The notes beneath the pieces are model-generated. The model did no database searches, had not been told where the DNA came from, and was given only the letters and a program-made list of their open reading frames with translations. A stretch of DNA of 64,000 nucleotides, taken from assembly GCA_963575745.1 (NCBI GenBank), contig CAUYUJ010008557.1, positions 248,001-312,000 of the forward strand. The letters are read 5' to 3'. The position numbers and the translations under genes were made by a program. Numbering within the stretch: position 1 is the first letter of the stretch; each line of letters begins with the position of its first letter. This document shows positions 51,266 to 62,289 of the stretch, piece by piece. The stretch is from Prorocentrum cordatum. Taxonomy: Eukaryota > Sar > Dinophyceae > Prorocentrales > Prorocentraceae.

Positions 51266-52444
51266 TTGATACCAGTCAAGACCAGCTGCACCGTGCCAGT
51301 CGAGCGCAAGCTACGCGCTGGGACCACTCGCGCCACCTATATGGGCGAACCAGGCAGCCTCGTTACCCACACTTCGACCTGGCGTAAGAAGTCTACAACG
51401 CATGATGCCATGCCGCACGAGCGGAAAGACATGGCGACGCTCGAGATCGCCACAGCCACCCCGTCTTTGTCTTTCCCGGCAGAAGAAGCTGAACGAGCCA
51501 AGGAACGTAAGAGGGAAGGCCACGTGCCCGTCAAGCGCCAAAACAAAATGGAATACGCGTACGATGACATCGGCGACGACCTCTCGGGGCTCGGCACCGG
51601 GGAGCAGCTTGCGCAACTGTCCAAGGACACCGCCATCGACCGCGCTAGACAGCTCCTGATCAGTGAGCACCTGGCAGAGTCATTCGCACTTGGAACCCGT
51701 GTTGGCTCCCCAGCTGGGTTTCCTGTGTCCGCCCACCAGGCCGCGAGTCTCGAGCTAGCCATGGCCGTGGCCCACGCTTGGGGCCGGGGCATGGACTTCT
51801 GCGAGTCGTGCGGGGGCGAAGCCCGCCCTTCGCATATGGCCATCCGATGTCAACTGGCGACGGGCGAGAACTTCGACTTGGGGCATGGCACGCTGCGATG
51901 AGAATTCTCCCCACATCATCTTCTGCGGCCAGGTGGCGGTGGCGCAGGCGCGGGAGGGGCGGCATTTCTTCGCCGAGCAGCCGAGCCCCATGTGGCTCAG
52001 CACCGTACCACCGTGGAACCAGCTGTCACAACGTTCCCACGTGGACGCAGTCGTGCTCGACCAGTGCAGTCTGGGAGCCAAGATCCACGAGGGCTCTTGG
52101 CCAAGAAGCCCTCGCTGGCCATCGCCAGCGACGCGCATCTGCTTGCGCCGTCGAGCGGCCTGAGGTGCAGCGTGAACCGCGACCGCGACGTCAACTGGGG
52201 CCGCGGCCAACATGCCGAGACATTGTATGTCTGGCCCTGGCGCATAGCCGAGCGCGTAGTTCAAGGCATAATCACTCTGGGGACTGCGGTGGACAGCTCA
52301 GCCGCCCTGCTGGCTGAGCTCTACCCCGCCGCAGGTTTGCGGGTCGGCCCAGGGGTGCTCCAAGAGCTCGAACGTTTGGAAATTGCAGAAGCACCATCAG
52401 CGCCAGCACCGGCGCCAGTAGCCGCACCAGAGCCGGCACGTTAG
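51266..52444 (+). pseudogene. Methyltransferase-like domain of element 2 (frameshifted)
   Basis: The first frame (51266-51901) has an acidic helical region (EYAYDDIGDDLSGLGTGEQL), then MDFCESCGGEARPSHMAIRC and ATGENFDLGHG, resembling an AdoMet motif I/II pair. Frames then shift. The next holds IIFCGQVAVAQAREGRHFFA and EQPSPMWLSTVPPW (motif VI-like Glu-x-Pro, about 51977-52000), DAVVLDQCSLGAKIHEGS and KKPSLAIASDAHLLAPSSGL. It ends HAETLYVWPWRIAERVVQGI (about 52210-52270). The layout parallels the domain in element 1 (Glu-His-Pro, then S-x-G-C-G, then a basic/His region, then YPxxxC or VWPW). A Pro-Cys motif IV was not found, so catalysis is doubtful. Confidence 0.55.
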
Positions 52445-52569
52445 TCTCGAGGTAGGCCGAATCCATCCAGAGACCCGACGCGAGCGTCGAGCACCCAGAC
52501 TCCTACCATAACGCCAGCCGCTGAACAATCGGCCGACAAATTTAACGCAATGCGATATCCAGAGTGTCC

Positions 52570-53498
52570 AGGTTGCCGCGGCGACCGCAGCAGTTTGGAC
52601 CCGCGACGCACATCACGACCCAGGGAAATATGCAGTCCCACCAAGCGTTGAATCACCGCGCTCGCGCCCTGGCAGCACGCGCGACCCGCCGCGCGATCGA
52701 GCGCGCCCAGACCACGCCAGACGTCCAGGATAATCGCGCTGGTTCAATGAGCCAGCCAGGGCAGCTTTCGAGCGCCGCGCCGGCCAACGCGGGACATTCC
52801 ACCACGAGGCTCGTGCGCAGCAAGCTCAAGATCCCGCGGCAGGCACTCCTGGTTCCCAGGTGAGTCCCGACGCCGACGGACAACCACCACATCGGAGTCC
52901 TATCGATGACCCTGCACCACGAGCGTCAATGCGTGACAATATTTTCGCTGGCGATGTACCGCCGCCTCCGTCAGGCCGAGAAGCTCCGAGGCCACGACCA
53001 CCTCGACCAGAACCACGGGTAGTGGACGCTGCAGCGGGACGCGCTCCTGCGGACTGGGCGAGCTTCGACCTCGCGCAGAGCTTGCGCATGCTACGAAAAG
53101 GGCGATCGCAACTGCGACGCGAAGTACGCGAGCCACACTTCTGCTGGCGGCGTGCTGCACGAGCACAGATGGAACAAATATTTGTTACAGCCCGATGCCC
53201 GGTTTCCGTCATCCAAGTAGTCGCTGGCGTTATTAATGCACGCCGTGAGCGCTGGGCCTGGGCCTCGAGCGCGCCGCAAATCACACTGTTAGTCGAGCTG
53301 ACTACGGCCCCCGACCAGGAAGTGGAAGGAGACGTCCTCTTCCTTCGCCAGTATTCCATCTGGCGCATGGTCGACCGCTCCTGCATGTGGCGCGCAGCAC
53401 GGCTGCTCAAGGGAGATATTAGCGACACCAGGCCTCGATCCTCCGAGCGCTTGTGCGCAGTGATATTCTCATGTTGGGTCTATCTTCGGACCGTTTGA
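52570..53498 (+). pseudogene. Integrase N-terminal region of element 2
   Basis: Frame 52860-53498: DWASFDLAQSLRMLRKGRSQ, EPHFCWRRAARAQMEQIF, CPVSVIQVVAGVINARRERW (positions of a degraded zinc module), then VEGDVLFLRQYSIWRMVDRS, the start of the integrase core with its first Asp, and SCMWRAARLLKGD. Several expected His/Cys residues are replaced, so zinc binding is lost. The frame ends SSERLCAVIFSCWVYLRTV, a sequence that recurs 840 bp downstream. Confidence 0.55.
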
Positions 53499-53499
53499 A

Positions 53500-55210
53500 A
53501 TGTCGAGGTTCGCAGACTGGCAGACGACGCGGCTGGCGACGCGCGCGACTCCCACCGAATACGAGAGGTAGCATTACAACGGAGCGTGGGCTTCAGCCAC
53601 CTCGTGAATCCGCCGTGCTTCGAAAACCAAAGCCACAGTTCCAGGCCAGACCCTGGGCGACATGCCAGGAGAGCTGGTCGACTTCTACCGAGCCCCATCC
53701 ACCAATGCTGTGAGCGGATGGAGTGGACCAGCCGCCGCACTCAAGATGGACGCTCAACGTGGCGCGGTCGCTGTCATATTCCGAGGCGCCGAACAACTGC
53801 GTCGCCCTGGTGGCGCAGGGGCGGCGCGTGGACTTTGGTGGTCTTGTCTACGGAGTGACCAGCCGGACGACGACACCCCATGCTCTGGCATGGATGTTGA
53901 TAAAGCAATGTGTGTTCAGTTTTGCGACGGAGTCTCTACAAGGATTTGGCTTCGCTCGCGCGGGCGCGATCATTGCGGCGACTGCTGCCCGACGTCAGGT
54001 TGCCATTGGCCTGGGGCACCGATGCCGTGGCCGTTCGAGTGGGGCGCGCCCATGAGAGCATCGTAGCAGAAGATTTCCGCGACGGATCACTCTTGGTCTG
54101 GTGGAGGCCGGGCCATCGCGAAGTTGAGACCTGGTGTGGCCTCGAGACTGTTCGATTCGGTGTTGTAGAGCTGTTTGGTCTTGATCACAGCAAGATGCGC
54201 AACCTACGGTTCAATATGGGAGAGCGTGGCGTTGGAGATCGCGTTGGAGATGTCAGCGACATCGGGCGTCGATGCTCCGAGCGCCTGTGCTCAGTCATGC
54301 TCTCATGTTGGATATATCTCCGTGCCGTTTGAAACCTCGGCCGTGGGCGGCGAACGAGGCGTTCTTGGAGCTGTAGCCAAGCAGTTTTTGACCGACGCGG
54401 TCTCGTGAGCCGAGTGCGAGCTCCTAGCTGGCATGCCCGCGCGGTTTGACGACGCAGCGCTTTCCAGCGACGCGCCATGCATTGCGTGGGCGAGGGTATT
54501 TGCGGCGCGAAGGCTTACGAGTCGCCATGCCCGATCTATTATCTGAAGCAGTGTGCAGGCAACCCGCTGATCTCAAGCGACGGCGCTACCCCATGCAGAG
54601 CCAGGTTCGGTCACCAGCCGCGGACGTTGCCAGATATGTTGGGGCTCCAGGGCGACGCGGCTGGCGTTGCGCGCAACTCCCACCGATTGCGGGAGTTAGC
54701 ACTGCGTCGGATCGTGGAGGCCTCAGCCATCTCACGAATAAGCCCTGTCTCGACCAAAGCCACAGTGCCAGGGTAGTCCCTGGACTACATGCAAGGAGAG
54801 CTGGTCGACTTCTACCGAGCCCCATCCACCAATGGAGTGGGCCAGCCGCCATGCTCAAGATGGTCGCTCAACATGGCGCAGCTTCAGTTTCTGAGGCGCC
54901 GAACAATTGATTTGCCATGGTGACGCGCCACGGTGCGTGGATTTTGGTGGGCTGGTCTATCGTTCGAGTGGGGCGTGCCCATGAGAGCATCGTAACAGAA
55001 GATTTCCCCGACGGATCACTCCCGGCCTGATGGAGGTCTGGCCATCGCGAAGTTGAGACCTGGTGTGGCATCGAGACTGTTCGATTCGGTATTGTAGGGC
55101 TGTTTGGTGCTGATAACATCACGATGTGCAACCCAAAGTTCATCATGGGAGAAGTGGATGGGCGCTGCTTTGGAGCTCGCGTTGGGGATGTGCCCCAAGT
55201 TGCGGACATT
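53500..55210 (+). repeat. ~0.85-kb tandem duplication of integrase/linker sequence
   Basis: Segments 53505-54345 and about 54600-55200 share GAGAGCTGGTCGACTTCTAC at 53670 and 54797, GTGGGGCGYGCCCATGAGAG at about 54040 and 54968, and GAAGTTGAGACCTGGTGTGG at about 54120 and 55048. The ending SERLCSVMLSCWIYLRAV at 54275-54330 repeats that of 53440-53498. In one frame it reads GELVDFYRAPSTN..GWSGPA, as in integrase C-terminal linkers of such elements. The copies differ by many substitutions, so the duplication is old. Confidence 0.82.
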
Positions 55211-55369
55211 TGGGGGGGGGAGTGCCGACCCCTCACAGGCCAGGACGCGCCCAGACGAGTCCGTCCACGACGGCGGGAGGCTGTCGATCACCGGCGAAAG
55301 ATCCGACGAGGACTCTTCGAGCGACCTCCACCTAGTCGACTCGAGCTGATGGGCCTCCCTGACAAGAGA

Positions 55370-56095
55370 TCAGCAGACAGTCGTGCAAGACGTACTCTCG
55401 GCAGGCTCTGTCACATTCGACTCCATCCTGGAGACCGAGCCTCAACAGGCCCTGCCATTTCCACCGCCGCACGTCATCAACACGGACATGCACCAGCACC
55501 GCAAGTAATTGACAGTATACGCTGAGTCTGACGACACCCAAAGCCATCGAGGCCGATGGGGATGCCAACGCGCGCGTCGAGATCCTAGCCACCGATGGGA
55601 TGCGCAATCTGACCTTCGACCACCCAGTGTCCGACGGTCACTGTGCCCGGCGCAGGGTCCACGTGGCAGGATCAAAGCAATCCAATCTTCGACCGAACGT
55701 GAAGCCGACTTACTTACCCTCGCGAATTCCAAGAGCACGTTGCTGCAGTGGCCGCGGCGGTGTTCGAGGGGCCCCAAGTCTGGGCGGGCCGCGACTGCAT
55801 CTCCCAGATCGCGGGCGGGCGAGCAAAACGAAGTGGCCACGGGAGAAGACGGGCCCCGCGCGGAAGGCGCGCATCACCCGCGTGCGGTTTCAATGACGTC
55901 GACGCCGACCACGTAGCCACTTGCGCCGGCACCTCCTCACGACCCTCACAGCGAGTGATCATTCCAGAGGCAGCCTGCCGAGGATGGACGGTCGACGCAC
56001 GGGATTCCAACAGGTGACATTGAGCTCGTCGGCGTGGACCGCATCGGCGAGTCATATCATCCAACGGCCTCAGCACGTTGACGACGTCGCGGCGG
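55370..56095 (+). pseudogene. RT N-terminal remnant of element 2
   Basis: QQTVVQDVLSAGSVTFDSIL, then IEADGDANARVEILATDGMR, EADLLTLANS and, after frame changes, ACGFNDVDADHVATCAGTSS followed by RPSQRVIIPEAACRGWTVDA. The last part matches the RGFKD....AGT.SR.SQR....A..RGW...D pattern at the beginning of copia RT in dinoflagellate elements. The catalytic aspartates and the rest of the palm are not found. Sequence sense ends near 56095 at a run of C. Confidence 0.5.
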
Positions 56096-56246
56096 CAGGA
56101 CCCCCCCCCCCCGAAGAAACGCTAAGCTTCATAAGGTTTTGGATAATGCTTTTGGCAAGAGTGAGCTGGGCGTTTTTGAAGGGACCTTCGGGCGCCGTGG
56201 AACGCGACTTCCTTCCGCGGGCAACGGGGGATACATATAGGGCCGG

Positions 56247-57100
56247 ATGGATTACATCCGCGCCGTGAAGCTCGTTGGCAGTGCTGAGCTCGTTGGCAAG
56301 GCCAAGTCTGAGCTCGCCTCCGACGTTTTGGCCGAGATGTACCTCGGCCCACGCTTATTGCCGCGGCTTGCGCGCTCACCGCGCGCATCGACTTGCACGT
56401 CTACGTGGTCGCACTGCAGCGCCACGCGGCAGCGCCAACGTAAGACCGCATATGCATGCTCAGCGCGTTGGCGAGATGGGCCTAGGCTGCCCCGCCGCGC
56501 GCGCACGATCCGTCTATGCGATGTGCGGGAACGCTGGGGATGCGCAGTTTTGCGGCCTTTCGGTGCAGGATGCGCCCTTCGCAGGGCTACCCTCTTCCGC
56601 GTGGGCAGCGCCGACGCAGCTAGAAATCGCCCCAGCGGCGCCGACGCAGCTAGACATCGCGGCTTCGTTGGCTGGCGGCTTCGCCGCTTACTGGACCTGG
56701 CAGAGCGGGCCATCCAAGACTGCGACGCGCAGCGCCTTCATTGGCGAGCACATGGCCGCAATCACTTCCGCTCGCCACGGCCTTGCCCAAGCCGCTTCCC
56801 TCCGCGAGGTCATCGAGGGCCCGCGCGGGCCTGATGCCGCGCGACGCCAACGAGATGGACAGCTATCTTTGGCACTACAAGTCGAAGTGTGCCTGGATTC
56901 AACGGGCGCGGCCACTGCGTCGACCGCGAGTTAGCCGAAGCCTCCAGCAGAACCTTCATCATTGCCACGCGTACTATGGCAACGAGACCTTCTGTGCTCG
57001 GGCCAGCTACGGGCTCTGGGCCGGGAGGGCTTCCGCGACGTCGTCGCCGACGGACGAACCAAGGACAGCATTGATCGAGTTGCCCTTCGCGTCGTCGCCG
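56247..57100 (+). pseudogene. RT/RNase H C-terminal remnant of element 2
   Basis: SAFIGEHMAAITSARHGLAQ, EVIEGPRGPDAARRQRDGQL and LQVEVCLDSTGAATAST (an Asp in the RNase H core position) lie at about 56730-56930. FRDVVADGRTKDSIDRVALR follows at about 57031-57090. ADGRTK corresponds to the ADGLTK box near the end of copia RNase H, also present in element 1. The frames differ between blocks. The position after the RT remnant supports the assignment. Confidence 0.55.
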
Positions 57101-57649
57101 GCCGGCACCGCCAGAGAAAAAAACTCGCGCACCGTACATTGTCACATTCAGCTCGGCTGGCCAGCTCACATCGCTCTCAGGCCAGGCGCCAGCCGGCTTC
57201 GTGTGTCCGCCAGCAGTGGCTTGCACGACCGCTGTGTTCCTGTCCGCCGTGATCACAATTCCACCTTTTCCCCAACTTGTACTTGCACGTCGGTGTTCTT
57301 GCTGCTCTTCTACGGAACTAGGCCGTGTCTTCTGTCGGGCAGCCGCGTGGCCGCCGCTGCCGCGCCGTCGCCGCCTCGTCGCCGCCTCGTCGCTGCTTCG
57401 TCGCCGTCTGTCGTCGTCGCTGGATTGGGCCGCTTAGCTTGCGCGAGAAATGGCGCGCTGCGGCGCTTTTTGATCGCCTGCAGCATCGATTGCGCCACGC
57501 GCGCATTTTGGTTTGAGCCATCTCGGCTCAAAGCTCAAACCTTGAGCGGGCAGCTGACCCCAGTAGGCTTTCCTGCGCGTCAAACGCAGGCGGACCTTTC
57601 GACGCGAAAATGAAGAGATGCTTGGCGGCTGGGGCGCGATGGTCGCGAT
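57101..57649. other. No gene recognised; GCC/CGTC-rich repeat
   Basis: Degenerate CGCCGCCTCGTCGCCGCCTC at 57350-57420. TTTGAGCC/GGCTCAAA inverted pair at 57515-57536, then GCTCAAACCTTGAGC. It may include the unrecognised 3' end of element 2. Confidence 0.45.
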
Positions 57650-58782
57650 GTGAGCCCCCCTGGCGGCGCTGGCGGGCGCAGTTGCAGCGGCGAAGGTCGT
57701 CTTGCGAATGCTGCCAGCGCCCGGGCCGGCAGGAATGAGCGCGGGCCGGATCCCCCGCAGCCCCGGGGCGCTTGGGCAGAGGCTCGGGCCGCCCAAGCCG
57801 CGCGGGCGGGGGCGGTGGAGGAGGGGGCGGAGGTGCGGGCGGAAATGCTGATGCAGGCTTGGATGGCGAGGCCGATGACGAAGATCAACCTTGGGCTGCC
57901 GCCCTGCGGGCGCTGGAGTGCCGCGACATCAATTTGGCGCAGGGCATCGCGGCCCGCGTGGGCGGCAAGGTCGCGGGCGACTGCAAGGCGGCCGTCGCCG
58001 TGGCCATCCGGGCGCTTGGGGAGAGCGCCGGGGCGAGGTGCGCCAACGTCGAGAGGGGGCTCCGCCAGCAGGGGTCCAGGGTCAGCAAATGCGAGGCCCA
58101 AATTGTCTCGCTCCAGCGGGACATCCAGGAGCTTCGCAAGCAGCATGAGATGGCGAAGAAGGAGGTCGTCCTCGAGGAGGCTCGGCGCTCCACCCGCTGG
58201 TCCGACCCGTCTACCATGCTGGTGCGGACTCGCGCGGCGGCTGCCGCGTCCATGGCGGAGGTGGCAGCGCGCTGCAGGGCGGCTTGAAAGCGGCCAGCCT
58301 GCTGGCCGCGGACGGGCAGGAGCCGGAGTGCAAGATCGAGGGGGGGCAGGTCGGCAGCCGGTTCGCGTCGTGGATGCAGGGCCCCCCGGGCACGGCGGCG
58401 CAGCCGTCCGGGCAGGCCGACGCGGCGCTCCGCGCGCCAGGGTTCTTTGAGATCCTGCCAGGGCGAAGGGGCTCGGCTCCGCCGGGATGGTGGAGCTCTC
58501 GTTGGGCCAGGCCAGAAACTTGAGCATGTGCGCGCGGATATAATCAGCAAGCGGGCGAAGCGGATCCTCTCTGCTTCCTACCCCAACCCGCGGTGGTTCG
58601 TCGGCAAGGACTCGTGCGCGATCAGCGCGGGCTCGAAGGGAGTGCTGCGAATCCAGGTCGGCGATGCGACGTCGCTGCCGCGCCTGGGTTGGCACCAGAA
58701 GCACGCCGCGCATTTTGCGGCCGTCGCGATGGCGCTCCTGGACAGCGTGTCGAGGGCCGACGTGACCGGGCGTAGCTTGTAG
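57650..58782 (+). pseudogene. LINE ORF1-like region with coiled coil
   Basis: The first frame (to 58287) reads WAAALRALECRDINLAQGIA, GESAGARCANVERGLRQQ, QIVSLQRDIQELRKQHEMAK: a heptad pattern of about 60 residues. A later frame gives LEHVRADIISKRAKRILSAS, NPRWFVGKDSCAISAGSKGV and GWHQKHAAHFAAVAMALL. Both blocks resemble the leading part of dinoflagellate LINE proteins, which bind RNA. The antisense strand is also open for 458 codons, a side effect of high GC. Confidence 0.55.
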
Positions 58783-58826
58783 CCCGCTCGCGCGCTGCCT
58801 GCGCGCCGCGGGCGGCGGCTTCCGGT

Positions 58827-59690
58827 TTGCCGCGTGGAATTCCCAGGCCCCGCGCTGCAAAGGGCCGCCCGCGCTCGATGACGAAATGGCGGCATTCGAA
58901 GCGCCTTCTGACCCCACGCGCGGCGGCGGCTGCGCGGGAGACGCGCGGCAGCGCACAGTTATTTGCGCAGACCTTGGCTAGGAGGGGCCATGGCTGGCTG
59001 GCGCGGCACTCGCCGCATCTTGATTCGGGCGCTGGTGAATTTGCAACTGATTGGCCATCCTTCGAGGGGGCCGCGCGCAGCCGTGGCGCGGGGGGAGTTG
59101 CGCCAGTTTTGGCTGAAGGGGGAAGTCATTGTCGAGGGCAGGGTCTTGCGCGCTGAGTTCGCCATCCCGCACTCCGATCTCAAGCTGATTCACTGTAACA
59201 TCCACAACCGCGGGATGTCCGCTGCGATGGCGAGTGCGTTCCAGCAGCGGTTGGCCATCGACGAGCGCAAGGTCCAGGAGCGTCCGCAGAGCGTCTTCCT
59301 GGCTGTTGCGGGAGGCTTCAACATCTCTGAAGGCTCCGCTCGGCCGCTCTGCGCGGGTGCGGATGCAGCGACGGAGGGTGGGAACCTTCTCGGTCGCGGT
59401 CGGGGGGGCGGCGGGCCCCTCGGGTGGTTGAGCGGCCTGCTCATCGGCCGCTCGAGGCCCAGAGGCGGCGCGCGCTGGCGCGCTTGGTCAGGATCGAGCA
59501 CGAGGGGCCGACCCGGGTGGACCTTGCTAAGGGCAGAGTCTCCACTCTCGACCACGTCTACGTGGGGCCCGTGGGATGCCCTGGCCCGCTCTTCAACCAA
59601 CTGGAGGGCTCGGTCAGCCTCCTGGTCGGCGCACCCGAACTCGGAGAGGCGAGTGGCATCAGTGACCGCGCAGCCATCGTTGCACGGCTG
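58827..59690 (+). pseudogene. LINE endonuclease (EEP type), frameshifted
   Basis: RAEFAIPHSDLKLIHCNIHN with the conserved N-x-H-N block, then RPQSVFLAVAGGFNISEGSA, where GDFN is expected (Gly codon at 59314-59316). After a frame change near 59390: LVRIEHEGPTRVDLAKGRVS, TLDHVYVGPVGCPGPLFNQL and LGEASGISDRAAIVARL, the terminal SDH box written SDR. The enzyme nicks target DNA to prime reverse transcription. Loss of the GDFN Asp and of the SDH His should abolish it. Confidence 0.65.
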
Positions 59691-59699
59691 CGGCCGCGC

Positions 59700-61530
59700 A
59701 GAAGCGGCGCCCGCGGCCGAGCGCCCCATCGAGCCCAGCCTCTTCTGGCTGCCATCCTCCATGGAGAAGGTGATGCTCGCGCTGGAGCAGGTGGGCCTCA
59801 ACGGCATCACGGCGCCCTCGAAGTTATGCCTGGTCAAGCAGTTGGGGCGCGAGGCTGCGCGGCGATCCCGGGGCTGGCTTCTCCTCCAGCATCCCGGGGC
59901 TCGCGGCGCACAGTATCAGCCGGCGCTCTCGTCGGCGCGCGCGGCCTGGCGACGGGGCGCGCCGCTGGCGGCGCGGACGGCTGCGACTGCCCAGCGCTCG
60001 CCGGCTACCTGGACATGGAGGCGCTCCTTGGCCGCGCGGTTATCCGCGACCCCACTGCCTTCTGGCCCTGCTCAAATCGCCTCCGCGCGGAGTGCCTGGA
60101 GCAGGAGAGACATTTCATTGAGGGGCACGAGGTCTTCGTCATCGAGAGGGGCGCGGCGAAGCGCGAGCGAAAGTCGGGGGCAGTCGCGCGGAGCGGCGCC
60201 GCGGCTGCGGCGGGGCAAGAGGGCGCGGTTGCAGGCCTTCGTGGCCAGGGGCGACGCGGCGAGGGGCGAGCTGCGCATCTCCCCGGGGCCGAGGTGGCTT
60301 TGGGGACTGGCGTTCGAGCGCAAGCCCGTCGACCAGAGGAAGATGCGTGCTCGCCTCGACCCCGTGGGGATCCAGCGCGGGGACTTCGGCGCGCTTGAGC
60401 CCCCCGCGGCGCGCGACTTCGAGCGGAAGCTGTCCGAGAGCATGGGCCGGAGCGCGCCGGTTCCAGTCGGCCTCCGTCGTGCATTTTGGCGGCAGGCCCC
60501 GGGTGCTGCTGGCCTCTTGGCTGAGGCCTGTCAGTGGATGGCCGGTGGTAGCGCCATGGATGTGGAGTTCAACGACTGCCTGGGCCCCTCGATTCCAGAA
60601 TCGGATTTCGTCATTGACATGGGGGGGGCGCAGCAGGAGGCTGGGGGCATGCGCCCGTTGAGCCTGCGCAACACCGCTCACAAGGTGATCGCGTCGGTGT
60701 GCGCGGACAAGTTGGCGCAGGCGGCGCGGGAAGTTGCGCCTGCCTCGCACAGAAGCTTCGTCAAGGGGCGCATCGTGATCGCGCTGGATGGCGCGGAACG
60801 CGTGCACTCGGCGCTGGGCGGCCCGCAGGCTCGGCTGCCGGTGCGCGCCTTTTTCGACGTCCAGCGCGCCTTCCCTTCCCGAGCATCGGCCAGCTGTTCA
60901 TGATGGGGGCGATGAGGGGAACGGGGGTCCCAGGCGGCGCGCTCGACGCGCTGCAGGGCTTCCGCGCCGGCGCGCGCTGCCCGGGCACGGCGCGCGGGCA
61001 GCCGGTCTTCCTTTTCGCGTTGAGGGCGGGCAGCTTGCAGGGATGCCCGTTATCGGGGGTGCTCTTTGCCTTGTGCGCGGCATCTTTGTTCGTGGACTTG
61101 GAGGTGCGCGTTGGCGCGAAGGGTCGCGGTGCGCCTGGTGGCTGCGCTGAAGACGCTGGCCTGGCCCCTCAAACAGCTGGGGCCTCTCCTCCTTGTGGAG
61201 CGGATCTTTGCCATCTACGAGAGGATCCCTTGCCTGCAGCTTGCGCCGTCCAAATGCATCCTGGCGCCAGTCGGGGAGCCCTTCGGCCCGGACGTGGTGC
61301 CGCGCATTCAGGCTTGGCTGCGGGGGCATTTGCCGCAGTGGCAGCCCTTCAACGCGAAGCCGTGGGCCGACTATCTCGACGCGCGCATGGGCCCCAGCGT
61401 GACGGACCAGGCATTGTGGAGCCCGTGGCAGAAATTGTTCGGGCGCGGCCGTACACAGGGGCGCGCTGGGGCGTCGTCCTTGGAGACGGGGGCATTGCGC
61501 AACCTGCGCGCGATGCCGACGATGGGCTAG
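59700..61530 (+). pseudogene. LINE reverse transcriptase, frameshifted
   Basis: Fingers/palm: RGELRISPGPRWLWGLA and PVPVGLRRAFWRQAPGAAGL, then GGMRPLSLRNTAHKVIASVC, SHRSFVKGRIVIALDGAE and VRAFFDVQRAFPS (motif A, Asp kept). The next frame has GSLQGCPLSGVLFALCAASL (motif B) and GGCAEDAGLAP, where C-ADD is expected (Glu codon 61149-61151). The next has LLLVERIFAIYERIPCLQLA, PSKCILAPVGEPFG and LPQWQPFNAKPWADYLDARM (thumb). It resembles the dinoflagellate LINE RTs whose remnants lie at 1.3, 19.2 and 31.8 kb, though those lack the core and so cannot be compared directly. Confidence 0.72.
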
Positions 61531-61866
61531 ACCACCTCCCCTTTGACCTGCTCGTCTGCTTGGGGGTACGCGAGCAAGGCTGAGAAGGAACTCCTCGTGC
61601 CCGCCCTCGCGCGGTTGTTCTTTAATAGTGTGAAGCCGCTCGCGGAGGGCGGTGCGTTTTTTTTTTTTTGCGTGCGTGTGCGTGCGTGTGAACGTTTAAA
61701 CGACATGGCCCAGGCGGCATTTGATATTATTCCCCGTGCTCGCACAGGCTGCAGGAGGTGTTGGCCGGCCACTGTCTTCAGTTTTTCCGCGCCGCTGAGG
61801 TGGGCTCGGCGATCGGACCCGGGGGGCGGCCCATGCAGGGGAGGTGCGCAACGCACGAGCCATGCA

Positions 61867-62289
61867 TACATATATATATATATATGTGTATATATATACA
61901 TGCATTTACATATGTATATATAGTTTGTATATGAGTTTTGCACATCGTAGATTTCACCGCGTAGGTTGCGCAACGCGTATCGCGCGACTCTATATATAGC
62001 ATGTGGCAACAGCTAGGTCTTTTCTCACAAGAGAATCAACTCTAACCCCCCCTTTCCCCCCCTGGATTATCATTGCCCCGCTGCGTATTGCAATTTGCAC
62101 TTGGTTATGCCCCATCGCCCGTCCTCAATATGAATTCATATCTTCCCAGCTGAGAAGGTATCCCCCCTTGCCATCCTCTGCAACAAATGACATTTGCGCG
62201 CGCGCTCGTTTATCACAGATCATCAGCTTTCAAGAATCCCTTGCATTCTTTGCGTGTGTATATATATATACATATATATATATATATAA
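61867..62289. repeat. TA/TATG dinucleotide repeats (two patches)
   Basis: 61867-61922 (TATATATATATATGTGTATATA type) and 62254-62289. A third short patch lies at 62370-62390. These are the most AT-rich DNA in the window. Confidence 0.92.

Larger units (their letters stand above)
45517..57100 (+). mobile_element. Decayed plus-strand copia-type retroelement (element 2)
   Basis: In plus-strand order: gag-like segment (45.8-46.7 kb), a G-rich satellite (47.1-48.3), Lys/Gly-rich gag tail (48.3), VDPGA protease (49.9), methyltransferase-like domain (51.8-52.4), integrase (52.6-53.5), a tandemly duplicated integrase/linker block (53.5-55.2), RT N-terminus (55.4-56.1) and RNase H end (56.6-57.1). Integrase before RT indicates copia order. 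Reading sense jumps between frames many times and the RT core is missing. No LTRs were recognised. It is older than element 1 and from a different family, because its gag and protease sequences are unlike. Confidence 0.7.
57650..61760 (+). mobile_element. Non-LTR retrotransposon (LINE), nearly full length but decayed
   Basis: Plus-strand order: coiled-coil/ORF1-like region, exonuclease-endonuclease-phosphatase (EEP) type endonuclease, RT. Reading sense crosses frames at least four times (near 58290, 59390, 60880 and 61160), so it cannot be translated as is. Two catalytic residues are changed (GDFN to GGFN; ADD to AED). The 3' end is unclear: recognisable RT sense ends at 61530 and a possible continuation to about 61760 follows. 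No poly-A tail was seen. It directly follows the older element 2. Confidence 0.78.

Noticed and set aside
57515-57536. Third spliced-leader-like match (GCCATCTCGGCTCAAAG)
   Set aside because: Only the 3' part resembles the leader, with several mismatches, and the site is explained as a TTTGAGCC/GGCTCAAA palindrome.
57580-58956. A 458-codon minus-strand open frame
   Set aside because: It lies antisense to the LINE ORF1-like region, where plus-strand blocks match LINE protein patterns. High GC depletes stop codons on the opposite strand.
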